A DNA stretch of 64,000 bases, from positions 185,026 through 249,025 of the forward strand of contig JACKDQ010000007.1 of assembly GCA_020633415.1 (NCBI GenBank). The letters run 5' to 3'. The DNA comes from Deltaproteobacteria bacterium (GTDB lineage: Bacteria > Myxococcota_A > Polyangia > GCA-2747355). Below the pieces are notes generated by a model. The model worked only from the letters and a program-made list of their open reading frames with translations, had not been told where the DNA came from and made no database searches. Shown here piece after piece: positions 41,611 to 51,601 of the stretch (position 1 is the first letter of the stretch; the number at the start of each line of letters is the position of its first letter). A program made the position numbers and the translations under genes.

Positions 41611-43176
41611 TCAGCGTTGTTCGCGCAGCCGATTGAACTGAACACAAGCCTGTCGGCCAGTATCAAAGTGTGCACCGGCCACCAGGATGCGGTCGCGTTC
41701 GCCCGGGCCGCGCGTCAACCAGTAGTCCAGCCAGTGCTGTAGCGTGAGGACCCGCGGCGCCGGACGTTCCTGCTGCACCATCTCGTCCTGGTAGCGCGCG
41801 GCGCTCTCCCCGCTGGCGAGCGGATCGAGCACCAAGGTGACGATCCGATCGCCCTCACGGACGAAGACAGCGGGCGCCCAATGGCCGCGGAACCATCCGA
41901 ACCGCGGGCGCGATGAGTTGCCGTAGAGATCCCAGGACACCTGCAGGACCGCGGGCGGATCATCGGCGAGGGTCGGGTCGTTGCGCAGGATCCACGCCAT
42001 CTGCCGCGCTCGACAGTCGCAATCTTGGGTATAGGGTGCGCCGCGGACGGTCGGATCGGCGAAGAAGCGCTGCAGCCAGCGCTCGGCCTCTTCGCGCGTC
42101 GCCAGGCGGCCGGGGTCGCGACGAAAGTTGGCCTGATCGGGGCTGAGGTCGCGAAAGACGTAGCCGTGGTCCTCAAGCGACGCCTTGACGACGTCGCCGT
42201 TGAATAAGGGATGAAGCTCTCGTGACTGTTTGTGGAGCTCGAGCAGAAAGGACGCCAGCTCTTCCGGTAGCCCCTTTGACTGGCTTAGGATCGATAACGA
42301 TGCCAGCATTTGTTCGACATTGCGTCGGCCCGTGGAGTAGTCGCGGATCGCCGGTCGCGTCGCCAAGATCACGCCGCGCGTCTGCGCGTAGCGGTCTAGT
42401 CGATTCAGCCACCAGCGCGTCAGCTGCTGTCGTTCACTCGGCGTGAGTCGTAGGTCGCGCCAGGCCTCGCCGAGGCGCAGCTCGAAGCTGATCATTACCG
42501 GGTGGTAGAGATAGGGTTCCCACGGATGCTCGACCTCAAGCACGCCGTGGCCAGGATGCCGCTGACGCTCGGCGCGTAGCCGTAGGTCGGCGAAGCCGAC
42601 GTGACAGGCCCAGATCGCCTGCTGGTACTGGCTGCGGGTCACCGACCAACGGATCTGCTGTCGCTCGGCTGTTTTGCCAGTGGCTGCGAGGAGCGTGAGT
42701 TCGTCGCGCTTGGTCGGCCCACCCATCTCGCGCAGGTACCAGCCCAAACTGCCGTCCTCGTCGACGTCGAACAGGTCGATGGCCTCGTTGGCATCTGCAA
42801 CGACGCCGTCGTCGAGCTGGCGGCGATAGCGGGCGATAGCGCTGATCGCAACATAGGCCTGCTGTGCGCTCAGTCGGATCGTCTTGTCAGCGAGGGTGAT
42901 CGCCACCGCGCGGTTGCCGTCGACCAGTCGGAAATCGCTTGCCGCTCGGTCGTGTCCCAGCAGCGCCGCGAAACGGTCGGGGCCGACCTCGAGCCCGCCG
43001 AGTCGAAAGCTTGCCGCGAAGGGTGCCGCGCCCTTTCCGCCGCGCTGCAGCGGTGTGTCGTCGGGCGTGGGCTCGCCACAGCCGCAGCAGAACAGCAGCA
43101 GAAACAACACGCCCCACCGTCGGCCGCGATCAGCCGTGGCGAGCTGTGCAAACTGTTGCGCGCGGGTCGTGTGCAT
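41611..43176 (-). CDS. Lipoprotein with protein-glutaminase-like C-terminal domain
   Basis: The 521-residue protein has a signal peptide with lipobox (LLFCCGC) and a long N-terminal region, followed by a C-terminal domain whose spacing fits bacterial protein-glutamine deamidases. Cys388 lies in CDCRARQMAWIL, His432 in GHWAPAVFV and Asp451 in LVLDPLASG. That Cys-His-Asp pattern followed by a DP-containing stretch is the protein-glutaminase signature. If correct, it deamidates glutamines in extracellular proteins. The assignment rests on motif pattern only. The ATG at 43176 lacks a strong RBS. Confidence 0.55.
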   Translation of the reverse strand: MHTTRAQQFAQLATADRGRRWGVLFLLLFCCGCGEPTPDDTPLQRGGKGAAPFAASFRLGGLEVGPDRFAALLGHDRAASDFRLVDGNRAVAITLADKTIRLSAQQAYVAISAIARYRRQLDDGVVADANEAIDLFDVDEDGSLGWYLREMGGPTKRDELTLLAATGKTAERQQIRWSVTRSQYQQAIWACHVGFADLRLRAERQRHPGHGVLEVEHPWEPYLYHPVMISFELRLGEAWRDLRLTPSERQQLTRWWLNRLDRYAQTRGVILATRPAIRDYSTGRRNVEQMLASLSILSQSKGLPEELASFLLELHKQSRELHPLFNGDVVKASLEDHGYVFRDLSPDQANFRRDPGRLATREEAERWLQRFFADPTVRGAPYTQDCDCRARQMAWILRNDPTLADDPPAVLQVSWDLYGNSSRPRFGWFRGHWAPAVFVREGDRIVTLVLDPLASGESAARYQDEMVQQERPAPRVLTLQHWLDYWLTRGPGERDRILVAGAHFDTGRQACVQFNRLREQR

Positions 43177-43688
43177 CGGCGTCGGACGGTCTTTCTCTCT
43201 GTTGTCCGGTTGATTGGTGTGCAATCGATGGACCAGCGTCTGCGACGACGTCGCGGGCCGTGCACCAACCCGTGGTGTCGGCGAGGTTCCTTTGCGATCT
43301 GCAAGATTAGCGGGTGTTTGATCGATTGCATCGGCGATGCCGCCGCGCGCGAGGGCAGTGCTTCGCGCACCGCGCTCAGGCCACGCCGGTTGCCAGTGCA
43401 AAAAATGATCGATGATCAGTTCGAGATCGCGTATGCGAGCCGTTGGCGAGCCCGCTGGCGACGAGCCAGCTGTTGTGGCCAGCAGCGGGCGCTGAGGCAG
43501 CAGCGATCTGCGCTACCGATCGGCCTGGCGCAACCTCATGGCCGCTGGATGGGGATGTTCCCCCACAGGCGACGCGGCGAGGTTACTGTTAACGATCGGC
43601 TCCAGTTCGCGAAGACATAAACAATGCCAGCGCTTGCCATTTGGCATGTCACTTGGATGTACCGCTGTCACGTTCATCGGAGGTGATC
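43177..43688. other. Divergent promoter region without gene
   Basis: About 510 bp between two divergent lipoprotein genes, holding both promoters. The CGGAGGTGATC site before 43689 is clear. A short dyad (TGCCATTTGGCA) lies near 43638. No other feature is supported. Confidence 0.45.
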
Positions 43689-45374
43689 ATGCGGTGGCTG
43701 GTCTTGGCAGCTGCGACGGGTGCGATTGGCTGCGCGGGGCAGTTGGCAGAAGAGCAAGACGGTGAGCGTAATGCGGCGAAGCGCGACTGCGCGCGATTCT
43801 GCTCGGTGAAGGGTGCCTACGATAGATGGTGCAAGACCAACTGCGCAGCTGGCGTCAGCGACGCGTCGGGGGACGCCGGCCTCGCTGATGCTGGCCAGAC
43901 AGTTGACGCGAGCGAGCCGGCCGATAGCGACGCGAGCCCGCTGCGAATCTTGGATACCTCTACCACTGCAGACACCGCGGTTGCCGCGGGTGACGCAGGC
44001 GGCATCCGTGACACGGGCAGTGATGCCGGCCAAAGCGGCGCCTGCTACGGAGCGGCGTGCAAGCCGACCGGCGCACCGATCGGTGGCGGGCTGGGATACC
44101 CGGACATCAAGAGCGGCGGCGACTATCTTGTGGCGACGCCGAACGAGCTACTCAGCGCACTGGCCGCGGCGCGCTCCGGCGAGACGGTCTACGTCAAGTC
44201 TGGCGCGGAGATCGACCTGAGCGATCGTCATGACATCACGGTGGGTGAGGGCGTAACACTAGCGGGTGATCGGGGCAGAAACGGCGCCGCGGGACCGCGG
44301 CTATTTAGCCGGGCGATGGCCAACTCCAGCGTGCTTCTGATCGCAAAGGCACGCGCGCGGATTAGCGGACTGCGTATCGTCGGTCCCGACGTCGCCAACA
44401 CCGACGTGCGCTACTCGCTCTCGCCGTTTGTCAAAGGCAGCGAGGAGCAATCGAACGCCAAAGCGATCGGCGTGCGCGGTGCAGATGTCTTGATCGATAA
44501 CAACCTGATTTCGAACTTTCATCGCGTGGGCGTTGATGTGGGCAAGGGAACCACGCGATTGCGGATTCACCACAACGAGCTGCGCGACATCCATGCCTAC
44601 CCGGTCTTAGTCGTCAGTGACACGACGCCACCGATCGACATCGCCTTCAACCGCATCCACTGGATCTGGCACGCGATCGCCGGAACAGGGCATCAAGGCA
44701 CTGGCTACGAGGCGCGCTACAATCTCTTTGTGGCCCAGCCCCAGCCGGCCAACTGGTACTCGCGTGGCGCCCATGCCTTCGACGTGCATCCGGATCCGTG
44801 CATTCGAGCGGCTCGCGATCACTATATTGCCGCGAGCACCTTGACGGTCCACCACAACACGTTCGTCAACGAGACCGGCGAGACGACCTACGAAGACGCC
44901 AAGTTTCGCGGTGTCCCCGACGTCGTCGCTCACCTCCATCACAACCGCTTTGCCAACAGCGATCCGGCGATGGCGGTGAGCACGCGTCTCGATGGCAGCG
45001 GGCAATTCGAACCGGGAAATCTCCGCGTGCATGACAACCTCTACGCCGGAAAGCTGATCCAAACGCCACCGCAGGCGCTGGCACAGATCAACTTCGTTAA
45101 CCCGCCCGGGCCGACCTGCGACCTCGCGCTACTCAGCGGCGAGGTGCCGATCGACGTGAAGATCAGCGTGCAAGCCCCGCTCTCAGTCAGACAGGTTAGC
45201 TTTATTGTCGACGGTCAGACGATCTTCAATGGCTCGCAGGTGCCGCTTCCCGGCGCCGTGACCTTCAACGCTAGCGCGCTTGACCACAGTCGTTCATATT
45301 CCGAGCTGCGCGTACGTGTCGTCGACAGTCGTGGTCTGGTCAGCAGTCATCGCACCGTATTCGCCACGCAATAG
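43689..45374 (+). CDS. Beta-helix lipoprotein, pectate-lyase-like
   Basis: The 561-residue lipoprotein has a lipobox (GAIGC, Cys15), an Asp-rich linker (DASGDAGLADAGQTVDASEP) and a right-handed parallel beta-helix resembling pectate lyases: LAGDRGRNGAAGPRLFSRAM, GVRGADVLIDNNLISNFHRV, IHHNELRDIHAYPV, LHHNRFANSDPAMAVSTRLD. A possible Ig-like beta domain (QAPLSVRQVSFIVDGQTIFN) closes the protein. It could act on polysaccharides. ATG 43689 follows CGGAGGTG. Confidence 0.85.
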   Translation: MRWLVLAAATGAIGCAGQLAEEQDGERNAAKRDCARFCSVKGAYDRWCKTNCAAGVSDASGDAGLADAGQTVDASEPADSDASPLRILDTSTTADTAVAAGDAGGIRDTGSDAGQSGACYGAACKPTGAPIGGGLGYPDIKSGGDYLVATPNELLSALAAARSGETVYVKSGAEIDLSDRHDITVGEGVTLAGDRGRNGAAGPRLFSRAMANSSVLLIAKARARISGLRIVGPDVANTDVRYSLSPFVKGSEEQSNAKAIGVRGADVLIDNNLISNFHRVGVDVGKGTTRLRIHHNELRDIHAYPVLVVSDTTPPIDIAFNRIHWIWHAIAGTGHQGTGYEARYNLFVAQPQPANWYSRGAHAFDVHPDPCIRAARDHYIAASTLTVHHNTFVNETGETTYEDAKFRGVPDVVAHLHHNRFANSDPAMAVSTRLDGSGQFEPGNLRVHDNLYAGKLIQTPPQALAQINFVNPPGPTCDLALLSGEVPIDVKISVQAPLSVRQVSFIVDGQTIFNGSQVPLPGAVTFNASALDHSRSYSELRVRVVDSRGLVSSHRTVFATQ

Positions 45375-45850
45375 CTGCCCGGCCGTTCGATCTCAGGCTG
45401 GCTTCGGCGGGCGACACGACAAGTGCCCACGGGGTATATGATTTCGCCACGCTTATCTTCCGGCGGTTGGCAGCGCTCGGCCCGGGGCTAGGTACGAGGT
45501 CGCCAGAGATCTTGATGTGACGGATCACACAGCACGCCGCCGCAGGATGACAGCGTGGCCGTCGCTCGCTCGCTTCAACATAAGTTGCGTTAGTTAACCA
45601 ACGTCCCGCCGCTAGCGACGGCGCAAGGCGCACGCGGCAAGCGCGAAACATGACGCCGTCGTCAGTCGCGGTGCTTCGTCGATCGCGGGTCAGCGTGGGC
45701 GGAGGCTGATCAGGCAGGCGCGAGGCGGATACCAAGGCTTGCCGATATCGCAATACCGGAGCGTGCAGCGTCTGTCGGCGTGTAGATGCTGCCGCTCGCG
45801 CGGCTTTTCTCGGGTTTTCGCGCGGCACGTCTTTTGCTGAACTTCTCGGG
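45375..45850. other. Intergenic region without recognisable gene
   Basis: About 475 bp after the beta-helix gene. A minus-strand open frame here has no coding signature. The region should hold the promoter of the gene at 45851. Confidence 0.45.
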
Positions 45851-46309
45851 ATGAATGGGCGTGCGCTATTACTTGTTATGGTCTCGCTGACGCTGCCTGC
45901 GGTCGCAAAAGCTGACTCGAGCTACCGTCTGATCGGGGCGACCCGCACCAAGACTGGCGCCAAGCTCAAGGTGGCGTTCAACAATGACTGGGGCAGCCCC
46001 TGTCTGAACCTCGCCAATCGACAGGTTGAGCTGTTCTATTACCGCACCAATCCCGGCGACCTCGTCGAGGTCACTCGAACTTTCGCCGGGCAAACGCAAA
46101 AGCTCTATTACGCCCGCAAGGGTGCGCGCAGCTTGGGCGTGTTCGAGATGCTGGGCAAAGGTACGCTTGAGCTCTCGATCAGCTACAAAAAATGCGGCGT
46201 CGCCAGTGGCGAGACGCTGTACACCAGCGCGAGCTGGCTGAGGTCAGCCCACCGCTGGGGAACCAGCAGCGAAAAGGGTCTCGAGAACTGCGCGATCGTT
46301 TTGCCCTAG
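45851..46309 (+). CDS. Small secreted protein, paralogue of the HhH protein at 12975
   Basis: The 152-residue protein has a Sec signal peptide (LLLVMVSLTLPAVAKA) and a domain of about 125 residues. It shares motifs with the first domain of 12975-13622: VAFNNDWG, MLGKGTLELSISYKKCG, ETLYTSASWL. It lacks the helix-hairpin-helix tail. It is unrecognised and probably periplasmic or secreted. Confidence 0.72.
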   Translation: MNGRALLLVMVSLTLPAVAKADSSYRLIGATRTKTGAKLKVAFNNDWGSPCLNLANRQVELFYYRTNPGDLVEVTRTFAGQTQKLYYARKGARSLGVFEMLGKGTLELSISYKKCGVASGETLYTSASWLRSAHRWGTSSEKGLENCAIVLP

Positions 46310-46364
46310 CGGCCGGGCTGTAAAGCGCGATAGCGAACGCATCGACGAACGCCATCGGGATCAC

Positions 46365-47462
46365 TCAACTGGGCTTTGCTTCAGCGGAGCCGGCATCGTG
46401 CGGGAAATAGCGCCGCCTCAGCCACAGCGCGACGTTAACCAAGCCGATCAGCACGGGTACCTCGACCAGCGGTCCGATCACCGCTGCAAAGGCGCCGCCG
46501 TGATCGATGCCGAAGGTGGCGATCGCCACAGCGATCGCCAGCTCGAAGTTATTCGACGCCGCGGTAAACGAAAGCGTCGCGGACTGCCCGTAGGTGGCGC
46601 CGACCTTCTTGCTCATCAAGAACGAGACGAAGAACATCAGCACGAAGTAGAACAGTAGCGGGATGGCGATGCGCAACACGTCCAATGGGAGCTCTACGAT
46701 CTTCTCGCCCTTGAGCGAGAACATCACCACGATCGTAAACAGCAGGGCGATCAGCGTGAGCGGGCTGAGCTTCGGAATGAAGCGGGAGTGGTACCACTGC
46801 TTGCCTTTGAGCTTGATCAGCGAGAAGCGCGTGGCGATGCCGGCGAGAAAAGGTATGCCGAGGTAGATAAATACGCTCTTGGCGATCGCCAAGATGGTGA
46901 TGTTGACGGCCACGCCCTTGAGGCCCAACCATCGGGGCAACAGCGTGATGAACACGTAGGCGTACACCGAGTAGAGCAGCACTTGGAAGAGCGAGTTGAA
47001 CGCCACTAGGCCGGCACAATATTCGCTGTCGCCATCGGCCAGCTCGTTCCAGACGATGACCATCGCGATGCAGCGGGCCAGCCCGATCATGATCAAGCCG
47101 ACCATGTAGTCCGGCTTGTCGTGCAAGAAGAGCACCGCTAAGGCGAACATCAGGATCGGCCCGACGATCCAGTTTTGCACCAGCGATAGCCCAAGCACCT
47201 TGAAGTTGCGAAATACCGGCCCCATCTCCTCGTAGCGCACTTTGGCCAGCGGCGGATACATCATCAGCACGAGGCCGATCGCGATCGGGATCGAGGTGGT
47301 GCCCACGCTGAACTTGTTGAGAAATGGCACAATGCCGGGGATGAGATAACCGCCGCCCACGCCCACGGCCATCGCCGCGAAGATCCACAGCGTGAGATAG
47401 CGGTCGAGAAACGAGAGCTGCTTAGCAACGCTCGCAGCGTCTGTGGTCTCGTCGTGCGTCAT
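46365..47462 (-). CDS. Arsenite efflux permease of the Acr3 family
   Basis: The 365-residue integral membrane protein has ten hydrophobic helices. Conserved Acr3 features are present: [34 protein letters not shown] with the conserved Cys, [20 protein letters not shown] and [20 protein letters not shown]. It exports arsenite from the cytosol. No arsR, arsC or arsA is seen beside it. The N-terminal tail ([15 protein letters not shown]) precedes helix 1. Confidence 0.95.
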   Translation of the reverse strand: MTHDETTDAASVAKQLSFLDRYLTLWIFAAMAVGVGGGYLIPGIVPFLNKFSVGTTSIPIAIGLVLMMYPPLAKVRYEEMGPVFRNFKVLGLSLVQNWIVGPILMFALAVLFLHDKPDYMVGLIMIGLARCIAMVIVWNELADGDSEYCAGLVAFNSLFQVLLYSVYAYVFITLLPRWLGLKGVAVNITILAIAKSVFIYLGIPFLAGIATRFSLIKLKGKQWYHSRFIPKLSPLTLIALLFTIVVMFSLKGEKIVELPLDVLRIAIPLLFYFVLMFFVSFLMSKKVGATYGQSATLSFTAASNNFELAIAVAIATFGIDHGGAFAAVIGPLVEVPVLIGLVNVALWLRRRYFPHDAGSAEAKPS

Positions 47463-47619
47463 CGGCTGAACTCCTGTTTAGCGCAGCTGAGCCGCGCGGA
47501 TTTTCAGAGACGCCGGGCGGCAGCGCGTTTGAACGATGCCGCGGGTTCGCTCCTCGCCGCATCGATCAGACGCAGCGGTGGTGCCATGTCAAACCAGCTC
47601 GCGATCGGTGCGGCATCGG

Positions 47620-48273
47620 TCAGAGCAATCCATAGTGGTGGGTTGAACCGTTGGCCGACTCCAGCAGCGCGAGAATCTGCTGGCGAGCTGTTGTCCCCGT
47701 TTTCCAGAATTCAGGTCCGTGCAGACCGAGGTCGCAGATCAACTGCGGTCTGACGTTTTGTTTGATGTCCCGAACGCTGCTCTCGAACAACGATCGTCCC
47801 GCGCGGTCGCCGACAAGCGACTGGAACGCCGAGCTGGCACGCAGCTGCTCCTGCGCTTGCGCCAGCGCCGCAGCGCTGGGGAAATCGGCAACGATCGTCC
47901 AAACGAGATGATCTTCTTCGTGCGGGAAGCTCAGGCACTGCTCGCCCAGATCTTCGATTCCGTCGTCCTCAGCAAGACAGCCGAGGGCATCCGGCATGCC
48001 GCTGGAAATCGTCAGTTGCACTCGGCCGATCGCGTACCACTGATCGACCCAATTTTCGTTGTCATCTGGATAGTCGGACCAATAGAGGTTGCGACAATAG
48101 CTCGCCTGGCAAGCGACCACCGACCCCGTCACGCCAAGCTTGGCAACGATCTCTGCAAAAGGCGCCGGGCTGACGGGGATTTGGAACAGGCCGAGCGGAT
48201 CGGAGACGAGGAACAGACCCACGGTTTGCTGATCGATGATATGCGCGGACGCCGCTCTGATCAGGATCGACAT
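47620..48273 (-). CDS. Conserved hypothetical protein
   Basis: The 217-residue cytosolic protein was not recognised. It is mixed alpha/beta, with aromatic-rich stretches (NLYWSDYPDDNENWVDQWYA) and conserved-looking EEDHLVWTIVADFP. No signal peptide, no motif. It lies alone between the Acr3 gene and the flavoprotein fusion. The ATG at 48273 is used. Confidence 0.55.
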   Translation of the reverse strand: MSILIRAASAHIIDQQTVGLFLVSDPLGLFQIPVSPAPFAEIVAKLGVTGSVVACQASYCRNLYWSDYPDDNENWVDQWYAIGRVQLTISSGMPDALGCLAEDDGIEDLGEQCLSFPHEEDHLVWTIVADFPSAAALAQAQEQLRASSAFQSLVGDRAGRSLFESSVRDIKQNVRPQLICDLGLHGPEFWKTGTTARQQILALLESANGSTHHYGLL

Positions 48274-48420
48274 ATCGGGTCTGATAGCACGCGCAGGCTT
48301 CGACGACCAGATCGATCCGTGCTACGGGCCGCCAATCCAGTGCAAGTCAGCAAGGCGCGGCGATGGTCTCGGTCAATCGCAGCGACTTCGATCTGAACCT
48401 TTTTGAACCGCTAAACAACT

Positions 48421-51369
48421 TCAAGCGATCACGCCGGGCTGGCCGCGACGGCGGCGCCTGAGTTCGGTGCCGAGCAAGTCGACGTGCTCTTGCTCTTCGG
48501 CGGCCAGCTCGCGGTAGAGGGCGTAGGCTGGGTGATCGGCGGCCAGGCCCTGCAGTTGCCCGACGAAGAAATCGCGCGCGCGTTCCTCGAGGCGCACCGC
48601 TAAACGCAGTAATGCCAAGGCGTCGTCGTCTCGCGGGGTCTCGGTGCCGGCGTAGACGGCGATCTGCGCCGTGGTCGGTTCACCGACGGTGTCAGGTGGC
48701 TCAACGTGATAACGGCGCGACAGCGTTTGGGTGTGCTCGGCTTCCATCTGCGCCAAGCGTTCAAACAGCGCGCGCAGTTCGGCATCGTCACAGGCGGCCG
48801 CGCCGCGTTGATAGAAGGCGCTGCCGCCCAATTCGATCTCGAACGCCCGGCGAATCGCTTGATGGGTCGCCGGGTCAACAACGGCGCTGGCTGACGTTGC
48901 CTCGAGTGTGCCACCACAGGCCGGGCAAAGACCGAAGGGAAATGCGAAGCCCTCAGAAACTTTGTGGCAGCTATTGCAGCGCCAGGTCAGCCGCGCATCG
49001 GCGCAACAGACATACGACTCCTCTTCGCCGATCGGTTTGCCGCAACGCGGACAGCTGTTGGGCGCCGATGAACGGAGCGCGGTCTCGGCCACTTCACTCG
49101 GTGGCCAGCGCTTGTCCGCGAGATAGGACAGGATGCCAGCTGCTGCCCGTCTTCCCGCGCCCATCGCCAGAATCACCGTCGCGCCGCCGCTAACGATATC
49201 GCCACCAGCAAACACGCCGGGCATGCTGGTCGCTTGGGTCGTCGCATCGGCCTCGATGTAGTCGCCGTGGTGGGTCTTCAGCGTCGGCGAAGATTGCGCG
49301 ATGATCGGATTGGCCTGTGTGCCGAGCGCTGAGATTACCGTGTCGCATGCGATGATCTGTTCTGCGCCTGCTATCGGCTGTGGGCGACTACGACCCGAGT
49401 CGTCCTCGGGACCGAGCTCCATCTGTTGACAGCGCAAGCCAACCACTTCTTGGTCGTCGTCGAGCAAGACCTCGAGCGGACTGCGCAGCCAATGAAAGTG
49501 GATGCCTTCCTCTTTGGCGTGGCGCACCTCTTCGACGCGCGCCGGCGCTTGGCTCTCGGTGCGGCGGTAAACGCAGTGGACCTGCTTGGCGCCCAAACGC
49601 TGCGCGACCCGCAGACAATCCATCGCGGTATTGCCGGCGCCGATCACCGCCACGCTGTCACCGATGTCGACCGGCGTATCGTCGTAGGGAAAGCGATCAC
49701 CGCCCATCAAGTTCACGCGGGTGAGAAATTCGTTGGCGCTGTAGACCCGGCCAGCATGCTCGCCGGGGATGCCGAGAAAACTCGGATAGCCGGCGCCCGT
49801 CGCCACAAACACCGCGGAAAAACCGCGCTCGCCGAGCAACTCCTCGAGGGTAAACGTCTTGCCGACGATCTTGTTGGTTTCGATGGCCACGCCCATCTGT
49901 TTGAGGCGATCGATCTCTTTGCTGATCGTCTCGCGGGGCAAGCGAAACCGCGGAATGCCATAGGCCAACACGCCGCCGACCACGTGCAAGGCCTCGTAGA
50001 TCGTCACCGCCACGCCGGCGCGCGCTAGATCGGCAGCACAGGCCAAGCCGGCAGGGCCGGAGCCGACGATCGCCACCCGTTCGTCGCGCTGGTCGACGAC
50101 CTCGATCGGTCGCGAGCGGGCATGATCGCCGACGAAGCGCTCGAGGCGTCCGATGGCGACCGACTCCAGTTTTCGTCCGACGATGCACTGGGCTTCGCAC
50201 TGACTTTCTTGCGGGCAGACCCGCCCACAGATCGAGGGAAAGGCGTTGGAGCGCTGGATCACTTCGAGCGCGCCGTCGATATCGCGCACCAAGAGGTGAC
50301 GAATAAAACCAGGAATGTCGATGCCGACCGGACAGCCGCTGATGCAGGTCGGCTTGATGCATTGAATGCAGCGCTCAGCTTCGTTGATCGCCGAATCAAT
50401 GCTGTAGCCGAGATTGACTTCCTCAAAGTTGGTCGCCCGCTCCTCGGCTGGGCGCTCGGGCATCGGCGTGGCCTTTGGGGCCAGGTCGCGCAGCTTCTTG
50501 TAGTTCTTGCGCCCCTTGACCATTAGCTCTTGCTCGAGGTTGCAGACGTGCTCGTAATCTCCTTCGGCGCGCTGCTCCTGTTTGAAGAAGCGACGCTGCC
50601 GGCGCATCAGTTCGTCGAAGTCGACGCGGTGTGCATCGAATTCCGGGCCATCGACGCAGGCAAAGCGCACCTGCTCGCCGACGGTGACGCGACAGGATCC
50701 GCACATCCCCGTGCCGTCGACCATGATCGCGTTGAGGCTGACCACCGTCGGAACTGCTGACGGTCGAGAGACTTCGGCGCAGGCCTTCATCATCGGCAAC
50801 GGTCCCACAGCGACGATCCGCTGCACGGGTTGAGCTCCGTCGAGCACTTGCCCTAGCGCTTGGGTGACAAAGCCCTTGCGTCCGTATGAGCCGTCGTCGG
50901 TGCAAACGATCAATTCGTCGCAAAACGGACGAAACCGTTCTTCCCAAAAGACCAGCTCGGCGTTGCGAAAGCCGATGATCGCGGTCGTGCGGCAGCCGGC
51001 CTGCTTAAAGGCGCGCAGTTGGGGAAAGATCGGCGCGACCCCCAACCCGCCGCCAACGACGACCACGTGGCCAAAGTTTTCGACCTCACTTGGGATGCCC
51101 AAGGGTCCTGCCAGGTCGGTAAAGCGATCACCGGTGCCGTAGTTGTCGAGCATCGCTCGCGTTGTCTTGCCAACGGCCTGGACCACTAGCGTCACGGTGC
51201 GCTTTTCGCGGTCGAAATCGGCGATGGTCAGCGGGATGCGCTCGCCGCCCTCGTGAAGCCGCAACATCACAAAGTGGCCGGGCTGTGCCGACTTTGCGAT
51301 GTCTTCGGCGACAACCTCCCAACAGAACGTTGTCTCCGACAGCCGCGCTGCGCGCGAAATGATGTACAT
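48421..51369 (-). CDS. NfnAB/SudAB-like oxidoreductase fused to zinc ribbons and a rubrerythrin-like domain
   Basis: The 982-residue fusion has four parts. Residues 1-290 are an NfnA/SudB-type ferredoxin-NADP reductase-like subunit with FAD/NAD sites (VVVVGGGLGVAPIFPQLRAF) and a [2Fe-2S] motif (Cys223, 226, 238). Residues 320-770 are an NfnB/GltA-type flavoprotein with 4Fe-4S cysteines (334, 337, 342, 346 and 381, 385, 391, 395) and two dinucleotide folds (VAIVGSGPAGLACAADLARA, SVAVIGAGNTAMDC). Cys773-818 form zinc-ribbon or rubredoxin-like pairs. Residues about 835-970 are a ferritin-like diiron domain with ExxH motifs (Glu876/His879, Glu959/His962). It may couple NAD(P)H to peroxide or oxygen reduction; that role is inferred. 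ATG 51369 follows GAGGTGACC. Confidence 0.92.
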   Translation of the reverse strand: MYIISRAARLSETTFCWEVVAEDIAKSAQPGHFVMLRLHEGGERIPLTIADFDREKRTVTLVVQAVGKTTRAMLDNYGTGDRFTDLAGPLGIPSEVENFGHVVVVGGGLGVAPIFPQLRAFKQAGCRTTAIIGFRNAELVFWEERFRPFCDELIVCTDDGSYGRKGFVTQALGQVLDGAQPVQRIVAVGPLPMMKACAEVSRPSAVPTVVSLNAIMVDGTGMCGSCRVTVGEQVRFACVDGPEFDAHRVDFDELMRRQRRFFKQEQRAEGDYEHVCNLEQELMVKGRKNYKKLRDLAPKATPMPERPAEERATNFEEVNLGYSIDSAINEAERCIQCIKPTCISGCPVGIDIPGFIRHLLVRDIDGALEVIQRSNAFPSICGRVCPQESQCEAQCIVGRKLESVAIGRLERFVGDHARSRPIEVVDQRDERVAIVGSGPAGLACAADLARAGVAVTIYEALHVVGGVLAYGIPRFRLPRETISKEIDRLKQMGVAIETNKIVGKTFTLEELLGERGFSAVFVATGAGYPSFLGIPGEHAGRVYSANEFLTRVNLMGGDRFPYDDTPVDIGDSVAVIGAGNTAMDCLRVAQRLGAKQVHCVYRRTESQAPARVEEVRHAKEEGIHFHWLRSPLEVLLDDDQEVVGLRCQQMELGPEDDSGRSRPQPIAGAEQIIACDTVISALGTQANPIIAQSSPTLKTHHGDYIEADATTQATSMPGVFAGGDIVSGGATVILAMGAGRRAAAGILSYLADKRWPPSEVAETALRSSAPNSCPRCGKPIGEEESYVCCADARLTWRCNSCHKVSEGFAFPFGLCPACGGTLEATSASAVVDPATHQAIRRAFEIELGGSAFYQRGAAACDDAELRALFERLAQMEAEHTQTLSRRYHVEPPDTVGEPTTAQIAVYAGTETPRDDDALALLRLAVRLEERARDFFVGQLQGLAADHPAYALYRELAAEEQEHVDLLGTELRRRRRGQPGVIA

Positions 51370-51601
51370 GGTCACCTCGGTTTGCGAGCCTAGAGCGTAC
51401 TACAGCCCGCCGGACAAATGAGCAGCGGTCGATCCGAGACGCGGGAAGCGCGCACTGGCGTCGGCGCTCGCATCGGCGTGCCGCCGCAAGATGCGCCATC
51501 GGGCGAGCCAGCGAGGCGTTGGTCCAGCGGATAAATAGTACTGGATTGTTGCTGTTTTCAGCGTAGAGTATATGGCCATTCGAAAACAAGGAGGCCTCCC
51601 C

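Noticed and set aside
45340..45828. 162-residue minus-strand open frame
   Set aside because: No ribosome site, no recognisable motif and a biased Arg/Ala composition typical of chance frames in GC-rich DNA.
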